Source of the DNA: Streptomyces sp. NBC_00510
GTDB taxonomy: Bacteria; Actinomycetota; Actinomycetes; Streptomycetales; Streptomycetaceae
Length of the DNA stretch: 64,000 bases
Assembly (NCBI GenBank): GCA_036013505.1
Contig: CP107851.1
Coordinates: 3,915,501 to 3,979,500, forward strand
Direction of reading: 5' to 3'
Shown: in pieces, positions 9,724 to 17,814 of the stretch
Layout: each line of letters begins with the position of its first letter
How positions within the stretch are numbered: the first letter of the stretch is position 1
The notes under the pieces: model-generated
Told to the model about the DNA's origin: nothing
The model's database searches: none
The model's input: only the letters and a program-made list of their open reading frames with translations
Position numbers and translations under genes: made by a program

Positions 9724-9891
9724 TCAGGCCGGGCCGCCCGATCCGGTGCGCTGCATGGCCTCGCGGAAACGCTCGTAATCGGCGAGCGAGGCGCCGTCCC
9801 CGGTGGACCGCGTACGCGCCGCCCAGCTTCCCCAGACGGCCGCGGCGATCGCGGCGACCAGCGGGATGAGCAACCATGCGAGCGCTGCCAC
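9724..9891 (-). CDS. Small single-pass membrane protein
   Basis: 55 residues beginning (V)AALAWLLIPLVAAIAAAVWGSWAARTR at GTG 9891, chosen because a perfect AGGAGG lies 5 nt upstream. One hydrophobic helix (residues 3-20) is followed by a charged tail (ADYERFREAMQRT) that would face the cytoplasm. It is 44 nt upstream of the Lon-like protease on the same strand, so it is probably co-transcribed and could be an accessory factor. Function is unknown. Confidence 0.75.
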   Translation of the reverse strand: MAALAWLLIPLVAAIAAAVWGSWAARTRSTGDGASLADYERFREAMQRTGSGGPA

Positions 9892-10037
9892 TTCGGCCTC
9901 CTGGACGCGCATGCCGATCAAGAACTATGAGCAGACTAATCTTCTGCTGCTACAACGTTCAGAGTGGGTGGCAGGTTACGCAACCGCAGGTGGGCCACTC
10001 AGTGGCGAGGCGGGCGGTGACCCCCCTCCCCCGGGGG

Positions 10038-10496
10038 TCAGTGGTCGCAGGCGCCGACCCACTCCTCGGTCCCGTCGGCGAAGGCCTGGTGCTTCCAGAT
10101 CGGGACCTCGCGCTTGAGGTCGTCGATGAGCCGCCGGCAGGCGGCGAAGGCCTCGGCCCGGTGCGGGCAGGAGACGGCGACGACGACCGCGAGGTCGCCG
10201 ACGCGCAGCTCGCCCACACGGTGGACGGCGGCCAGTGCCTTGACCGGGAAGTCCGCGACGACCTTCTCCGCGACCCGGCGCAGTTCGGCCTCCGCGCCCG
10301 GGTGCGCCGAGTAGCCGAGCCCGGTCACCTCCGCGCCCGACGGGCCGTCGTGGTCACGGACCGTGCCGACGAACAGCGCGGTGCCTCCGGCGGAGTCGTG
10401 CCCCACGGCGCGGAAGACCTCGTCCACGGACAGCTCCGTGTCCCGGATCTCGATGAGCCGGACGGGTTCGTCGTGCGTCTGTGCCATGCGGCTCAT
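10038..10496 (-). CDS. moaE: Molybdopterin synthase catalytic subunit MoaE
   Basis: 152 residues. MoaE transfers the thiocarboxylate sulfur from MoaD to precursor Z (cPMP) to make molybdopterin. Recognisable segments are GGTALFVGTVRDHDGPSG, the central YSAHPGAEAELRRVAEKV, AVSCPHRAEAFAACRRLID, and the active-site region DDLKREVPIWKHQ with Lys128 and Lys135. The start is at ATG 10496 or 9 nt later at ATG 10487 (MAQTHDE). No moaD is visible nearby, but moeZ at 45801, which sulfurylates MoaD-like carriers, is in the same window. Confidence 0.93.
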   Translation of the reverse strand: MSRMAQTHDEPVRLIEIRDTELSVDEVFRAVGHDSAGGTALFVGTVRDHDGPSGAEVTGLGYSAHPGAEAELRRVAEKVVADFPVKALAAVHRVGELRVGDLAVVVAVSCPHRAEAFAACRRLIDDLKREVPIWKHQAFADGTEEWVGACDH

Positions 10497-10555
10497 GCTG
10501 CCCCATCACCCGCCATGCGGAAACCCCCTTCCGGAACGAGTTCGCGCGGCGACGC

Positions 10556-11659
10556 TCAGACACCGCGGCGCTTGCGCGCCCGCCGCACCATCGCCGCCGT
10601 GCCGACCAGGGCGACCGTCGCGCCGGCCGCGCCGAGCGTGGCCGCGTCCTTGCGGCCCAGGCGCCGCCCGACGACGGAGTTGCGGCCGGAGACCTCCTCC
10701 AGCAGGACGGCCAGCACCTCCTCGTTGGTCCACTTCGGCCGCCAGCCCGACTCGTGCAGCCGGCTGCCGCTGACCACCCACGGGTGCATCGTGTACGCCA
10801 GGTCGCCCGCCGGGGAGGGGGTGAGCCCCAGCCGGTGCAGCCGGGAGGCCGCGCCGAGCGCCACCGCGGGCGGCAGCTCCATGCGGCGGATGCCCGAGAG
10901 CTCCTCGACCTCCTCCTGCTCCAGCCAGCCGTCGCAGCCCACGGTCATCTCGCCGTCCACCTTCTCCAGCGTCGCGTGCTCCAGCGCCGTCACCAGGTCC
11001 TCCACGTGGCAGAACTGCCAGCAGGGGCGGCTGCCGCCCACCACCAGCAATCGCGGCGACTCGAAGTAGCGGGTCAGCGCGGTGTCGGTGCCGCCGACCA
11101 GCACGGCCGGGCGCAGGACGGTCACGTTGAGGCCGGGGTGCGCCCGGGGGGCGCGCTTGCCCAGCCGCTCGATCTCCAGCAGGTCGCCCACGAAGGACGC
11201 CTCCGCCGTCGCACGCAGCGGGGCGTCCTCGGCGAGCGGGATGTCGTTGTCCGGGTGGGCGCCGTAGACCATGGCCGAGGTGCACAGCACCACGCGCGGC
11301 ACGCCGGCGGCCGCCGCCGCGGTGAGCACCGTCTGGGTACCGCGCACGTTGAACGCGCTGCGTGCCTTGGGGTCGGACTCCAGGTCCAGGTCGAGCGCGA
11401 GGTGGACGACGACGTCCACGCCGCGCAGCCGCTCGGCGATCGCCGGGTCCCGTACGTCGAGCACCGCCCACTGGGCACCGGGGACGTCGCCGCGGCGCTC
11501 GTCGATCGCCACGACCTTCTTGACCTGGTCGGATTCGGCCAGCCGCAGGGCCAGCAGCAGGCCGACACCGGAGGCGGCGCCGGTGACGGCGACCACAGGT
11601 CCGGCGGGGGCCCTGCCGCCGCTCCGCTCTGGGCGAACGGTCGGTTCTGGGGAACTCAC
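10556..11659 (-). CDS. NAD-dependent epimerase/dehydratase (extended SDR)
   Basis: 367 residues. The Rossmann fingerprint VVAVTGAASGVGLLLALRLAE (residues about 22-42), the acidic cofactor loop VVAIDERRGD and LDVRDPAIAERLRGVDVVVHLAL are typical of SDR sugar or steroid dehydrogenases. The active site is STSAMVYGAHPD-like; the Lys of the YxxxK pair is not clearly conserved. The C-terminal 30 residues form a probable membrane anchor (TLGAAGATVALVGTAAMVRRARKRRG). The substrate is unknown. It follows the moaE gene in reverse order and is divergent from the DUF2342 gene. Confidence 0.87.
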   Translation of the reverse strand: MSSPEPTVRPERSGGRAPAGPVVAVTGAASGVGLLLALRLAESDQVKKVVAIDERRGDVPGAQWAVLDVRDPAIAERLRGVDVVVHLALDLDLESDPKARSAFNVRGTQTVLTAAAAAGVPRVVLCTSAMVYGAHPDNDIPLAEDAPLRATAEASFVGDLLEIERLGKRAPRAHPGLNVTVLRPAVLVGGTDTALTRYFESPRLLVVGGSRPCWQFCHVEDLVTALEHATLEKVDGEMTVGCDGWLEQEEVEELSGIRRMELPPAVALGAASRLHRLGLTPSPAGDLAYTMHPWVVSGSRLHESGWRPKWTNEEVLAVLLEEVSGRNSVVGRRLGRKDAATLGAAGATVALVGTAAMVRRARKRRGV

Positions 11660-11787
11660 CAGGTGTCTCCCACGGTTGTCTCTGGTACCGGGTGCGCGGT
11701 CCGCAACCGCGGTCCGTACGCAGCCATCCTGCCTGACGGGTGTCTAGGCTGGAGGTACAGCCCACAACACACAGAGCCGAGGAAACC

Positions 11788-13236
11788 GTGAGCGACATCC
11801 CATTCGGATTCGGAGTCCCTCCCGAGGAGCCCGAGGAAGGGGACGACGGCAAGAAGTCCGGCGGTTCCGGCGGCGGCTCCCGGGGACCGGCCAATCCCTT
11901 CGGTTACGGCGGCGGGAATCCCTTCGGCGGCGGCGCCGGCGGGGACAACCCGTTCGCCGCCATGTTCGGTTCGCTGAACCCCAACGACCTGGGCGCGGCC
12001 TTCCAGCAGCTGGGCCAGATGCTCTCGTACGAGGGCGGCCCGGTGAACTGGGACATGGCCAAGGACATCGCCCGGCAGACGGTGGCCCAGGGCACCCCGG
12101 AGGGCTCGAAGGACGTCAGCGTGGGTCCCGCGGACCGGGCGAAGGTCCAGGAGGCGCTGCGGCTGGCGGACCTGTGGCTCGACGGGGTGACGTCGATGCC
12201 CTCCGGCGCCGGCTCGGCCGTGGCGTGGAGCCGGGCCGAATGGGTCGAGGCGACCCTGCCCGTGTGGAAGGAGCTGGTCGACCCGGTCGCCGAGCGCGTC
12301 GGGACGGCGATGGGCGATGTGCTGCCCGAGGAGATGCAGGCCATGGCGGGCCCGCTGCTCGGCATGATGCGCTCCATGGGCGGCGCCATGTTCGGCACGC
12401 AGATCGGCCAGGCGCTGGGCACGCTCGCCGGTGAGGTCGTGGGCTCGACCGACATCGGCCTGCCGCTCGGGCCGGCAGGCAAGGCCGCGCTGCTCCCCGC
12501 CAACGTGGAGACCTTCGGCGAGGGCCTGAGCGTGCCGCAGGACGAGGTCCGGCTCTACCTGGCGCTGCGCGAGGCGGCGCACCAGCGGCTGTTCGCCCAC
12601 GTGCCGTGGCTGCGGGCACACCTGTTCGGCGCCGTCGAGGGGTACGCGCGCGGTATCAAGGTGGACACCGCGAAGCTGGAGGACGCGGTCGGCCAGCTCG
12701 ACCCGTCGAACCCCGAGGCGCTCCAGGACGCCCTGCAGCAGGGCATGTTCCAGCCCGAGGACACCCCGGTACAGAAGGCGGCGCTGGCCCGTCTGGAGAC
12801 GGCCCTGGCCCTCGTCGAGGGCTGGGTGGACGCGGTCGTCCACGCGGCCGCCGCCCCGCACCTGCCGTCGGCCGGAGCGCTGCGCGAGACGCTGCGCCGG
12901 CGCCGGGCGAGCGGTGGCCCCGCGGAGCAGACCTTCGCCACGCTGATCGGCCTGGAGCTGCGGCCCCGCCGGCTGCGGGACGCCTCCCGGCTGTGGGCCT
13001 CGCTCACCGACGCGCGTGGCGTCGACGGGCGCGACGGGCTGTGGGCCCACCCCGACATGCTGCCGACCGCCGCCGACCTCGACGACCCCGACGGCTTCGT
13101 CCACCACGAGCAGCTGGACTTCTCCGAGCTGGACAAGATCCTCGGCGAGGCCGCGGGCGGCCACGGGAAGGACGTCCGGCGGGACGAGGACGAGCGCGAC
13201 GGCACCGACGAGGACAAGGGCGACGACGAGAAGTGA
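11788..13236 (+). CDS. DUF2342 family protein (putative zinc-dependent hydrolase)
   Basis: 482 residues from GTG 11788 (VSDIPFGFGVPPEEP), with CCGAGGAAA as ribosome site. A low-complexity Gly/Asn/Pro N-terminus (GGNPFGGGAGGDNPFAAMFG) is followed by the DUF2342 core. The signature EVRLYLALREAAHQRLFAHVPWLRAHL near residue 265 holds two spaced His residues proposed as a metal site in this family, which is annotated as a zinc-dependent metalloprotease or F420-associated hydrolase. The very acidic C-terminus (DEDERDGTDEDKGDDEK) is notable. Its stop overlaps the start of the NUDIX gene by 4 nt (GTGA), so the two are translationally coupled. Confidence 0.9.
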   Translation: MSDIPFGFGVPPEEPEEGDDGKKSGGSGGGSRGPANPFGYGGGNPFGGGAGGDNPFAAMFGSLNPNDLGAAFQQLGQMLSYEGGPVNWDMAKDIARQTVAQGTPEGSKDVSVGPADRAKVQEALRLADLWLDGVTSMPSGAGSAVAWSRAEWVEATLPVWKELVDPVAERVGTAMGDVLPEEMQAMAGPLLGMMRSMGGAMFGTQIGQALGTLAGEVVGSTDIGLPLGPAGKAALLPANVETFGEGLSVPQDEVRLYLALREAAHQRLFAHVPWLRAHLFGAVEGYARGIKVDTAKLEDAVGQLDPSNPEALQDALQQGMFQPEDTPVQKAALARLETALALVEGWVDAVVHAAAAPHLPSAGALRETLRRRRASGGPAEQTFATLIGLELRPRRLRDASRLWASLTDARGVDGRDGLWAHPDMLPTAADLDDPDGFVHHEQLDFSELDKILGEAAGGHGKDVRRDEDERDGTDEDKGDDEK

Positions 13237-13760
13237 GCCTGCACGACGACGCCGTGCGCGTCCTGAAGGACTGGTCCGCGCCCGACACGGGACAGGAGCG
13301 GCTCCGGGAGACCTACCTGGCCCACCTGGAGGCGCACCCGGACGGCATGTGGAAGGCCTGCGCCGAGGGGCACGTCACGGGCAGCGCCCTGGTGGTGGAC
13401 CCGGAGCGCGGGCGGGTGCTGCTGACCCTGCACAAGAAGCTCGGCATGTGGCTGCAGATGGGCGGGCACTGCGAGCCGGAGGACACCTCGCTGGCCGGAG
13501 CCGCGCTGCGTGAGGGCGTCGAGGAGTCGGGCATCCCCGGACTCACCCTGCTGCGTCCCGGGCCGGTCAACCTCGACCGGCACCTGACGCCGTGCGCCTG
13601 GCACCTCGACGTGCAGTACGCCGCCATCGCGCCGCCCGGCGCGGTGGAGGAGATCAGCGAGGAGTCGCTGGACCTGAAGTGGTTCTCCTACGACGAGGTC
13701 GCCGACGTCGCGGACGGTTCCGTCCGGACGCTGCTGGCCCGCACCCGCGCGCTGCTCTGA
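13233..13760 (+). CDS. NUDIX hydrolase
   Basis: 175 residues beginning (V)SLHDDAVRVLKDWSAP at GTG 13233, which overlaps the preceding stop codon. The Nudix box is recognisable but slightly divergent: GGHCEPEDTSLAGAALREGVEESGI (residues about 75-99), with the REGVEESG metal-binding helix intact. It hydrolyses a nucleoside diphosphate linked to another moiety; the substrate cannot be told. Coupling to the DUF2342 gene implies a shared role. Confidence 0.9.
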   Translation: MSLHDDAVRVLKDWSAPDTGQERLRETYLAHLEAHPDGMWKACAEGHVTGSALVVDPERGRVLLTLHKKLGMWLQMGGHCEPEDTSLAGAALREGVEESGIPGLTLLRPGPVNLDRHLTPCAWHLDVQYAAIAPPGAVEEISEESLDLKWFSYDEVADVADGSVRTLLARTRALL

Positions 13761-13793
13761 GGCGGCGCGCGGGGCGGGACCGGCGGCGGGAGC

Positions 13794-14555
13794 TCAGCGG
13801 TTGCTGAAGATGTTGCCCTGGTTCATCCCGTGCGCGCCCTGCTGGCCGAAGCCGTACTGGGCGGCGGCCCCACCGCCGAGCTGGGCGTTCTGCGGCGGCA
13901 TCAGTTCGCTGGGCTGCACCAGGACGTGGCCCTGGCCGAGGAAGTTGAGCTCCCAGCCCTCACCGGTGTTGCCGCGCCGCCGCCAGACGCCCGAGGAACT
14001 GGTCTGCGCCTGCATCTGCACCCGGAGCGAGGACGACCAGGCGACGACCGCGTCGGAGTCGGCCGAGACGTACTTGTCCGGGGTGACGGGCATCAGCAGC
14101 GGCTTGCCCGAGGTCATCAGCGCGACCTTGCCGTGCCCCGAGATGTTGAGGTTGTAGGCGCCGCTGCCGGAGATGCCGAACTGGCTGTCGACGGAGATGA
14201 CCTCCCAGTGCAGCCCGGAGTCGAGCGCCATCACATAGGCGCCGTCCACGGTCAGGCCCTCCTGGTCCACGTCGACGACGTGGATGTGCTGGGCCAGGTT
14301 GGCGAGGTAGACCGTGCCCTGCCCGGAGCAGCGCATCAGCTCCAGGCCCTCCCCGGTGCGGTAGCGGGCGGTGCGCTGGGCGTGGCTCTGGTACTCGCCG
14401 TCGAACTCGATCAGGCCCTGGTACGCGACCATGGCGCCCTTGCGGGCCAGGCAGTCGGTGCGGCCGTCGAGCTTGACCCGCAGCAGGTACGGGTTCTGGA
14501 GTGCGTACTGGTCCTCGGTCTGGACCTCGGTGTAGCCGAAAAGCGGGCTCTGCAT
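13794..14555 (-). CDS. AIM24 family protein (third gene of the cluster)
   Basis: 253 residues starting MQSPLFGYTEVQTEDQYALQNPYLL at ATG 14555. AIM24 (formerly DUF124) proteins form a double-stranded beta-helix. The characteristic GxxxxxxxGxVxLAN..DIxVVD pattern and the SADSDAVVAWSSSLRVQ motif are present. A Gln/Gly-rich C-terminal tail (AQYGFGQQGAHGMNQGN) follows. It is the last gene of a three-gene set (16935 to 13794) of AIM24-domain proteins transcribed leftwards; spacing to the preceding gene is 16 nt. Bacterial AIM24 proteins have no established enzymatic activity. Confidence 0.9.
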   Translation of the reverse strand: MQSPLFGYTEVQTEDQYALQNPYLLRVKLDGRTDCLARKGAMVAYQGLIEFDGEYQSHAQRTARYRTGEGLELMRCSGQGTVYLANLAQHIHVVDVDQEGLTVDGAYVMALDSGLHWEVISVDSQFGISGSGAYNLNISGHGKVALMTSGKPLLMPVTPDKYVSADSDAVVAWSSSLRVQMQAQTSSSGVWRRRGNTGEGWELNFLGQGHVLVQPSELMPPQNAQLGGGAAAQYGFGQQGAHGMNQGNIFSNR

Positions 14556-14571
14556 GGTGTCTCGCTCCCCC

Positions 14572-15255
14572 TCAGCCCCGGACTCGGAGGCGGTCGGTGC
14601 TGTCCTCACTGGGCTGTACGACGACGAAGCCCTGACCGGAGAAGCCGATCTGGAAGGCCTCGCCGCTGCCGCGCCCGATGAGGGCCGACGCCTTGAAGCT
14701 GCGCTTCGCCTTCGTCTTCAGCCCGCTCGACCAGGCCACGAGGGCGTCCGGGTCGACGTAGGTCTCGTCCTCGCCGCGGCCGCAGTCGACCACGACCGGG
14801 GTGCCGCGCGAGGTGATGGCCACCCAGCCGGTACCCGAGATCCCGACGTTGAACAGACCCTGGCCGGCGAACTTGGCCAGGCCCTTCACCCGCTCCACGC
14901 CCCACTGGAGGTGGGCGTCGAAGGCGAGCAGATTGCTGCCGTTGACCGACAGCGCCTCGTTGTTGAGGTAGACGCAGACGACGTCGGCGCCGTAGTCGGC
15001 GAGGTAGAGCAGTCCGTCGCCGGAGCACTTCATGATCGGTGCGCCCTCGCCGGTGAGCCACTGCGAGGCCATCTGGCGGACGGCGGGCGGGTTGGGCTCG
15101 TACTGGACGAAGCCCTCGTAGGCGACCATCGAACCGGTGCGCGCGAAGAGGTCCTGGCCGCTCTGCATGGCCACCTTCAGCATGCTGCTGCCGTGGTTCT
15201 CCATGCGGGCGGTGACCGGTGCCGGGGCGTACCCGGAGATCAGTGACTGGTCCAT
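14572..15255 (-). CDS. AIM24 family protein (second gene of the cluster)
   Basis: 227 residues starting MDQSLISGYAPAPVTARMENHG. A single AIM24 domain spans almost the whole protein, with TGSMVAYEGFVQYEP, CSGDGLLYLADYGADVVCVYL, VGISGTGWVAITSRGTPVVVDCG, VDPDALVAWSSGL and GQGFVVVQPSE matching the same segments of its two neighbours. The gap to the upstream TerD-AIM24 gene is only 12 nt, so an operon is likely. No signal peptide is seen; a cytoplasmic location is inferred. Confidence 0.91.
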   Translation of the reverse strand: MDQSLISGYAPAPVTARMENHGSSMLKVAMQSGQDLFARTGSMVAYEGFVQYEPNPPAVRQMASQWLTGEGAPIMKCSGDGLLYLADYGADVVCVYLNNEALSVNGSNLLAFDAHLQWGVERVKGLAKFAGQGLFNVGISGTGWVAITSRGTPVVVDCGRGEDETYVDPDALVAWSSGLKTKAKRSFKASALIGRGSGEAFQIGFSGQGFVVVQPSEDSTDRLRVRG

Positions 15256-15267
15256 GACGGGCTCCCC

Positions 15268-16935
15268 TCAGACCTCGTACGGCTGGACGATGATGAAGTT
15301 GCCGGGGGCGCCCCGGAACTGCAGGTTCACGGTCTCCCCGCTGTGTCCCGGGTAGGCGTTCCTGCGCAGCCGCACCTGGCTGGAGAGCACCACCTGCGAG
15401 GCCGCCGACCAGGCGACGATCGCGTTGCTGTCGGCGTAGGTGGTCGGGGTGACCGGCAGCACCACCGGGGTGCCGTGGGTCTTGACCACGACGGTGCCCG
15501 TGCCCTGGAACTGCATCGTGAACAGAGCGCCGCCGGGGATGCCGTGGCCCTCGATGCGCCGCACCTCGTGCTGGAGGGACTCGTCGAAGGCGAGCACGTT
15601 CTCGGCGGAGACGCAGATGGCGTCGCCCTGGAGCTCGATGGGGTGCAGGTAGGACGCGTCCTCGGCGAAGAAGACCTGGCCGCGGCCGGTGCAGCGCATC
15701 AGCTGCATCTCCTGGCCGGTCATGTTGCCGACGATGCGGCCGGTGAACCCGGCGCCCTTGTAGCCGAATTCGACCTTGCCCTGGTAGAGCACCATGCTGC
15801 CCTGACGCGCGAGCACGGGCTGGCCGCCGGCCTGCGAGAGGTCGGCGCGCATCAGCTTCGGGTTCTGTTGGGTCCAGCGCTGGCCGGTGGGCAGCTCGCG
15901 GTACTTCTGCATCGCGGCCGCCAGACCGGCACCCGGGGTCTGCGGGACCTGGCCGGCGTGCGGGGCCTGCGGCGGCTGGCCGAACGCGGGCTGGCCGGGC
16001 ATGCCCTGACCCGGCATCGGCTGACCGGGGACGGGCTGACCGTAGGAGGGCTGGCCGTACGGGGACTGGCCCGGCGCGGGCTGGCCGTACGGGGGCTGGC
16101 CGTAGGGCGGCTGACCCGGCATCTGGCCGGGGACCTGGCCCGGAGGCGCCTGCGGCGGCGGGACCTGGCCGAACGGCGGCTGACCCGGGGGCGCCTGCGG
16201 CGGCGTGGTCATCGGCGCCACCATGGTGGGGGCGGCGTGCACGGGGGCCGGAGCGGGAGCCGGTGCGGGCGGAGCGCCGAAGGCCGGTGCGGGCTGCGGC
16301 GGGGCGGGCGGCGCGGAGGCAGCCGGGGGCGCGAACCCGGGCGCGGCACCCGCCGGAGGCCCGAAGCCCGGTGCCGCGGCGGGCTGCTGCGGCGCGGGCT
16401 GCTGCTCCTCGGCGACCTCGCCGCCGAAGTTCTTCAGCAGGGCGTCCAGCCCGCCGTCGAAGCCCTGGCCGACGGCGGCGAAGCGCCAGACGTCCTTGAG
16501 GTAGAAGTCGGCGAGCATGACCGCGCGCTCGGTGCTGAACTCGGCGCCCGTGAAGGTGTAGCGGGCGACCTCCTCGCCCCCGGCGACGATCCTGACGTAG
16601 CCCGGGCCGATCTGCGACATCTGCCCGGCGCCGTCGATCGTCGCGGTGAAGCTCAGCTTCTGGATCTGCGCGGGGATCCGGTCCAGCGTCACGCGGAAGG
16701 ACTCGGTGTCCCCGGCCTGCGCCCCCAGCTGCTGGATCGCCTCCTCGGGCGACTTGGGCTGGTTGAAGAAGATGAAGTAGCGGTCGTCGGACAGCTGTTC
16801 CCCGGCGTCGAGCCCGAAGCAGCTGATGTCGAAGCCGAGACCGGGGCCGCTGATCTGCACGCCGATGTACAGATCCGTCCCTGCGGTCAGGTCACTGATC
16901 TTGGCCTTGTGGCCGCGCTGGAATTCCCTGGCCAT
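15268..16935 (-). CDS. TerD-AIM24 fusion protein with a Pro/Gln/Gly-rich linker
   Basis: 555 residues from ATG 16935 ([25 protein letters not shown]). The N-terminal TerD domain (residues 1-175) has the family pattern [28 protein letters not shown] and the Asp-rich calcium-binding type core. A 160-residue linker of degenerate tandem repeats follows (units like [26 protein letters not shown]). The C-terminal AIM24 domain (residues about 345-555) ends in [14 protein letters not shown]. TerD proteins are linked to tellurite resistance, metal sensing and envelope stress. An alternative ATG at 16956 adds 7 residues. Confidence 0.92.
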   Translation of the reverse strand: MAREFQRGHKAKISDLTAGTDLYIGVQISGPGLGFDISCFGLDAGEQLSDDRYFIFFNQPKSPEEAIQQLGAQAGDTESFRVTLDRIPAQIQKLSFTATIDGAGQMSQIGPGYVRIVAGGEEVARYTFTGAEFSTERAVMLADFYLKDVWRFAAVGQGFDGGLDALLKNFGGEVAEEQQPAPQQPAAAPGFGPPAGAAPGFAPPAASAPPAPPQPAPAFGAPPAPAPAPAPVHAAPTMVAPMTTPPQAPPGQPPFGQVPPPQAPPGQVPGQMPGQPPYGQPPYGQPAPGQSPYGQPSYGQPVPGQPMPGQGMPGQPAFGQPPQAPHAGQVPQTPGAGLAAAMQKYRELPTGQRWTQQNPKLMRADLSQAGGQPVLARQGSMVLYQGKVEFGYKGAGFTGRIVGNMTGQEMQLMRCTGRGQVFFAEDASYLHPIELQGDAICVSAENVLAFDESLQHEVRRIEGHGIPGGALFTMQFQGTGTVVVKTHGTPVVLPVTPTTYADSNAIVAWSAASQVVLSSQVRLRRNAYPGHSGETVNLQFRGAPGNFIIVQPYEV

Positions 16936-16958
16936 TGCTAAGGACCGTCCCCCCATCC

Positions 16959-16970
16959 GTACGTACGTAC
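16959..16970. repeat. Perfect 12-nt palindrome upstream of the TerD-AIM24 gene
   Basis: GTACGTACGTAC is its own reverse complement and lies 24-35 nt upstream of the start codon at 16935, where an operator could act. No regulator is known to me for this motif. Confidence 0.4.
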
Positions 16971-17022
16971 TTGTTGCGTTGCGCCAGGCTAACCGCTGGC
17001 CGTGACAGGGGCTATTCCCCCG

Positions 17023-17598
17023 TTATTCCTCGCGTGCCGTGGGCGGGTGGGGCAGCCGGGCCGCGGCGGCGACGCCCTCGAGGTACCCGCGCGCGCGTTC
17101 GGTGCGCGGGTAGGACTCCAGCAGCTTCCAGAAGTCCGCCCCGTGGCCGGGCACCAGGAGGTGGGCGAGCTCGTGGAGGAGCACGTAGTCGACGACGTAC
17201 TCGGGCATGCCCTGGAGGCGGTGGGACAGCCGGATGCTGCCCTCGGCCGGTGTGCACGAGCCCCAGCGGGAGTTCTGGTTGGTGACCCAGCGCACGGTCC
17301 GCGGTATCGCGCGGCCGCCGAGGTACTGCGCGGACAGCTGCGCGGCGCGGGCGGCCAGCCCGTCGTCGCCGAGCCTGCGGCGGCTCTCCTGGGCGGCGAG
17401 CTTGTCCAGCATGACCGTCACCCAGCGCTTCTCCTCGGCGACGGACATCCGGGCGGGGATGAGGACCACGGTGACGTCGCCCTCGCGGTACGCCGACACC
17501 GTCCGGCGTCGACGGGCGCTTCGGCGCACTTCCACCGCGCTGGTCCGAGGGGCGCGCGGGGGCTGGCCGGAAAGGCTCTGGGCGTGGTCGGCGGACAC
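17023..17598 (-). CDS. YgjP-like (M48/DUF45-type) zinc metallopeptidase
   Basis: 191 residues from GTG 17598. The zinc motif HELAH (His142, Glu143, His146) followed by GHGADFWKLL, and the family-specific NQNSRWGSC at 108-115, identify the YgjP/DUF45 metal-dependent hydrolase family. It is cytoplasmic, with no signal peptide. The N-terminal 35 residues are basic and variable. The substrate is unknown; E. coli YgjP associates with UTP and nucleic-acid metabolism (family knowledge, weak). It stands alone, divergent from the ThiF-like gene. Confidence 0.92.
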   Translation of the reverse strand: MSADHAQSLSGQPPRAPRTSAVEVRRSARRRRTVSAYREGDVTVVLIPARMSVAEEKRWVTVMLDKLAAQESRRRLGDDGLAARAAQLSAQYLGGRAIPRTVRWVTNQNSRWGSCTPAEGSIRLSHRLQGMPEYVVDYVLLHELAHLLVPGHGADFWKLLESYPRTERARGYLEGVAAAARLPHPPTAREE

Positions 17599-17712
17599 GC
17601 CCCGACGTTACCCGCACCAGGTCCGGGAAGTCCCGCCCGCGGGGGTGCTCGGTGAGAAAGGAGAGCGGAGAGATACCGGGCTGTAGTCATCTCGAATGAT
17701 CATTTGCATCGC

Positions 17713-17727
17713 CTGTGGATAACTTTC
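17713..17727. promoter_or_regulatory. DnaA-box-like 15-mer, copy 1
   Basis: CTGTGGATAACTTTC contains TGTGGATAA, the reverse complement of the canonical DnaA box TTATCCACA. The identical 15-mer occurs inverted at 24123-24137. It lies in the gap upstream of the ThiF-like gene, about 90 nt before its start. Confidence 0.45.
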
Positions 17728-17814
17728 ACGGCCGGTGCGGGGATTTCGGGCATGCTGGCCTGACACGGAATCGGAACGATCTCTCGATCGGGAACTCGGC
17801 CCACGGGGGTGGCG

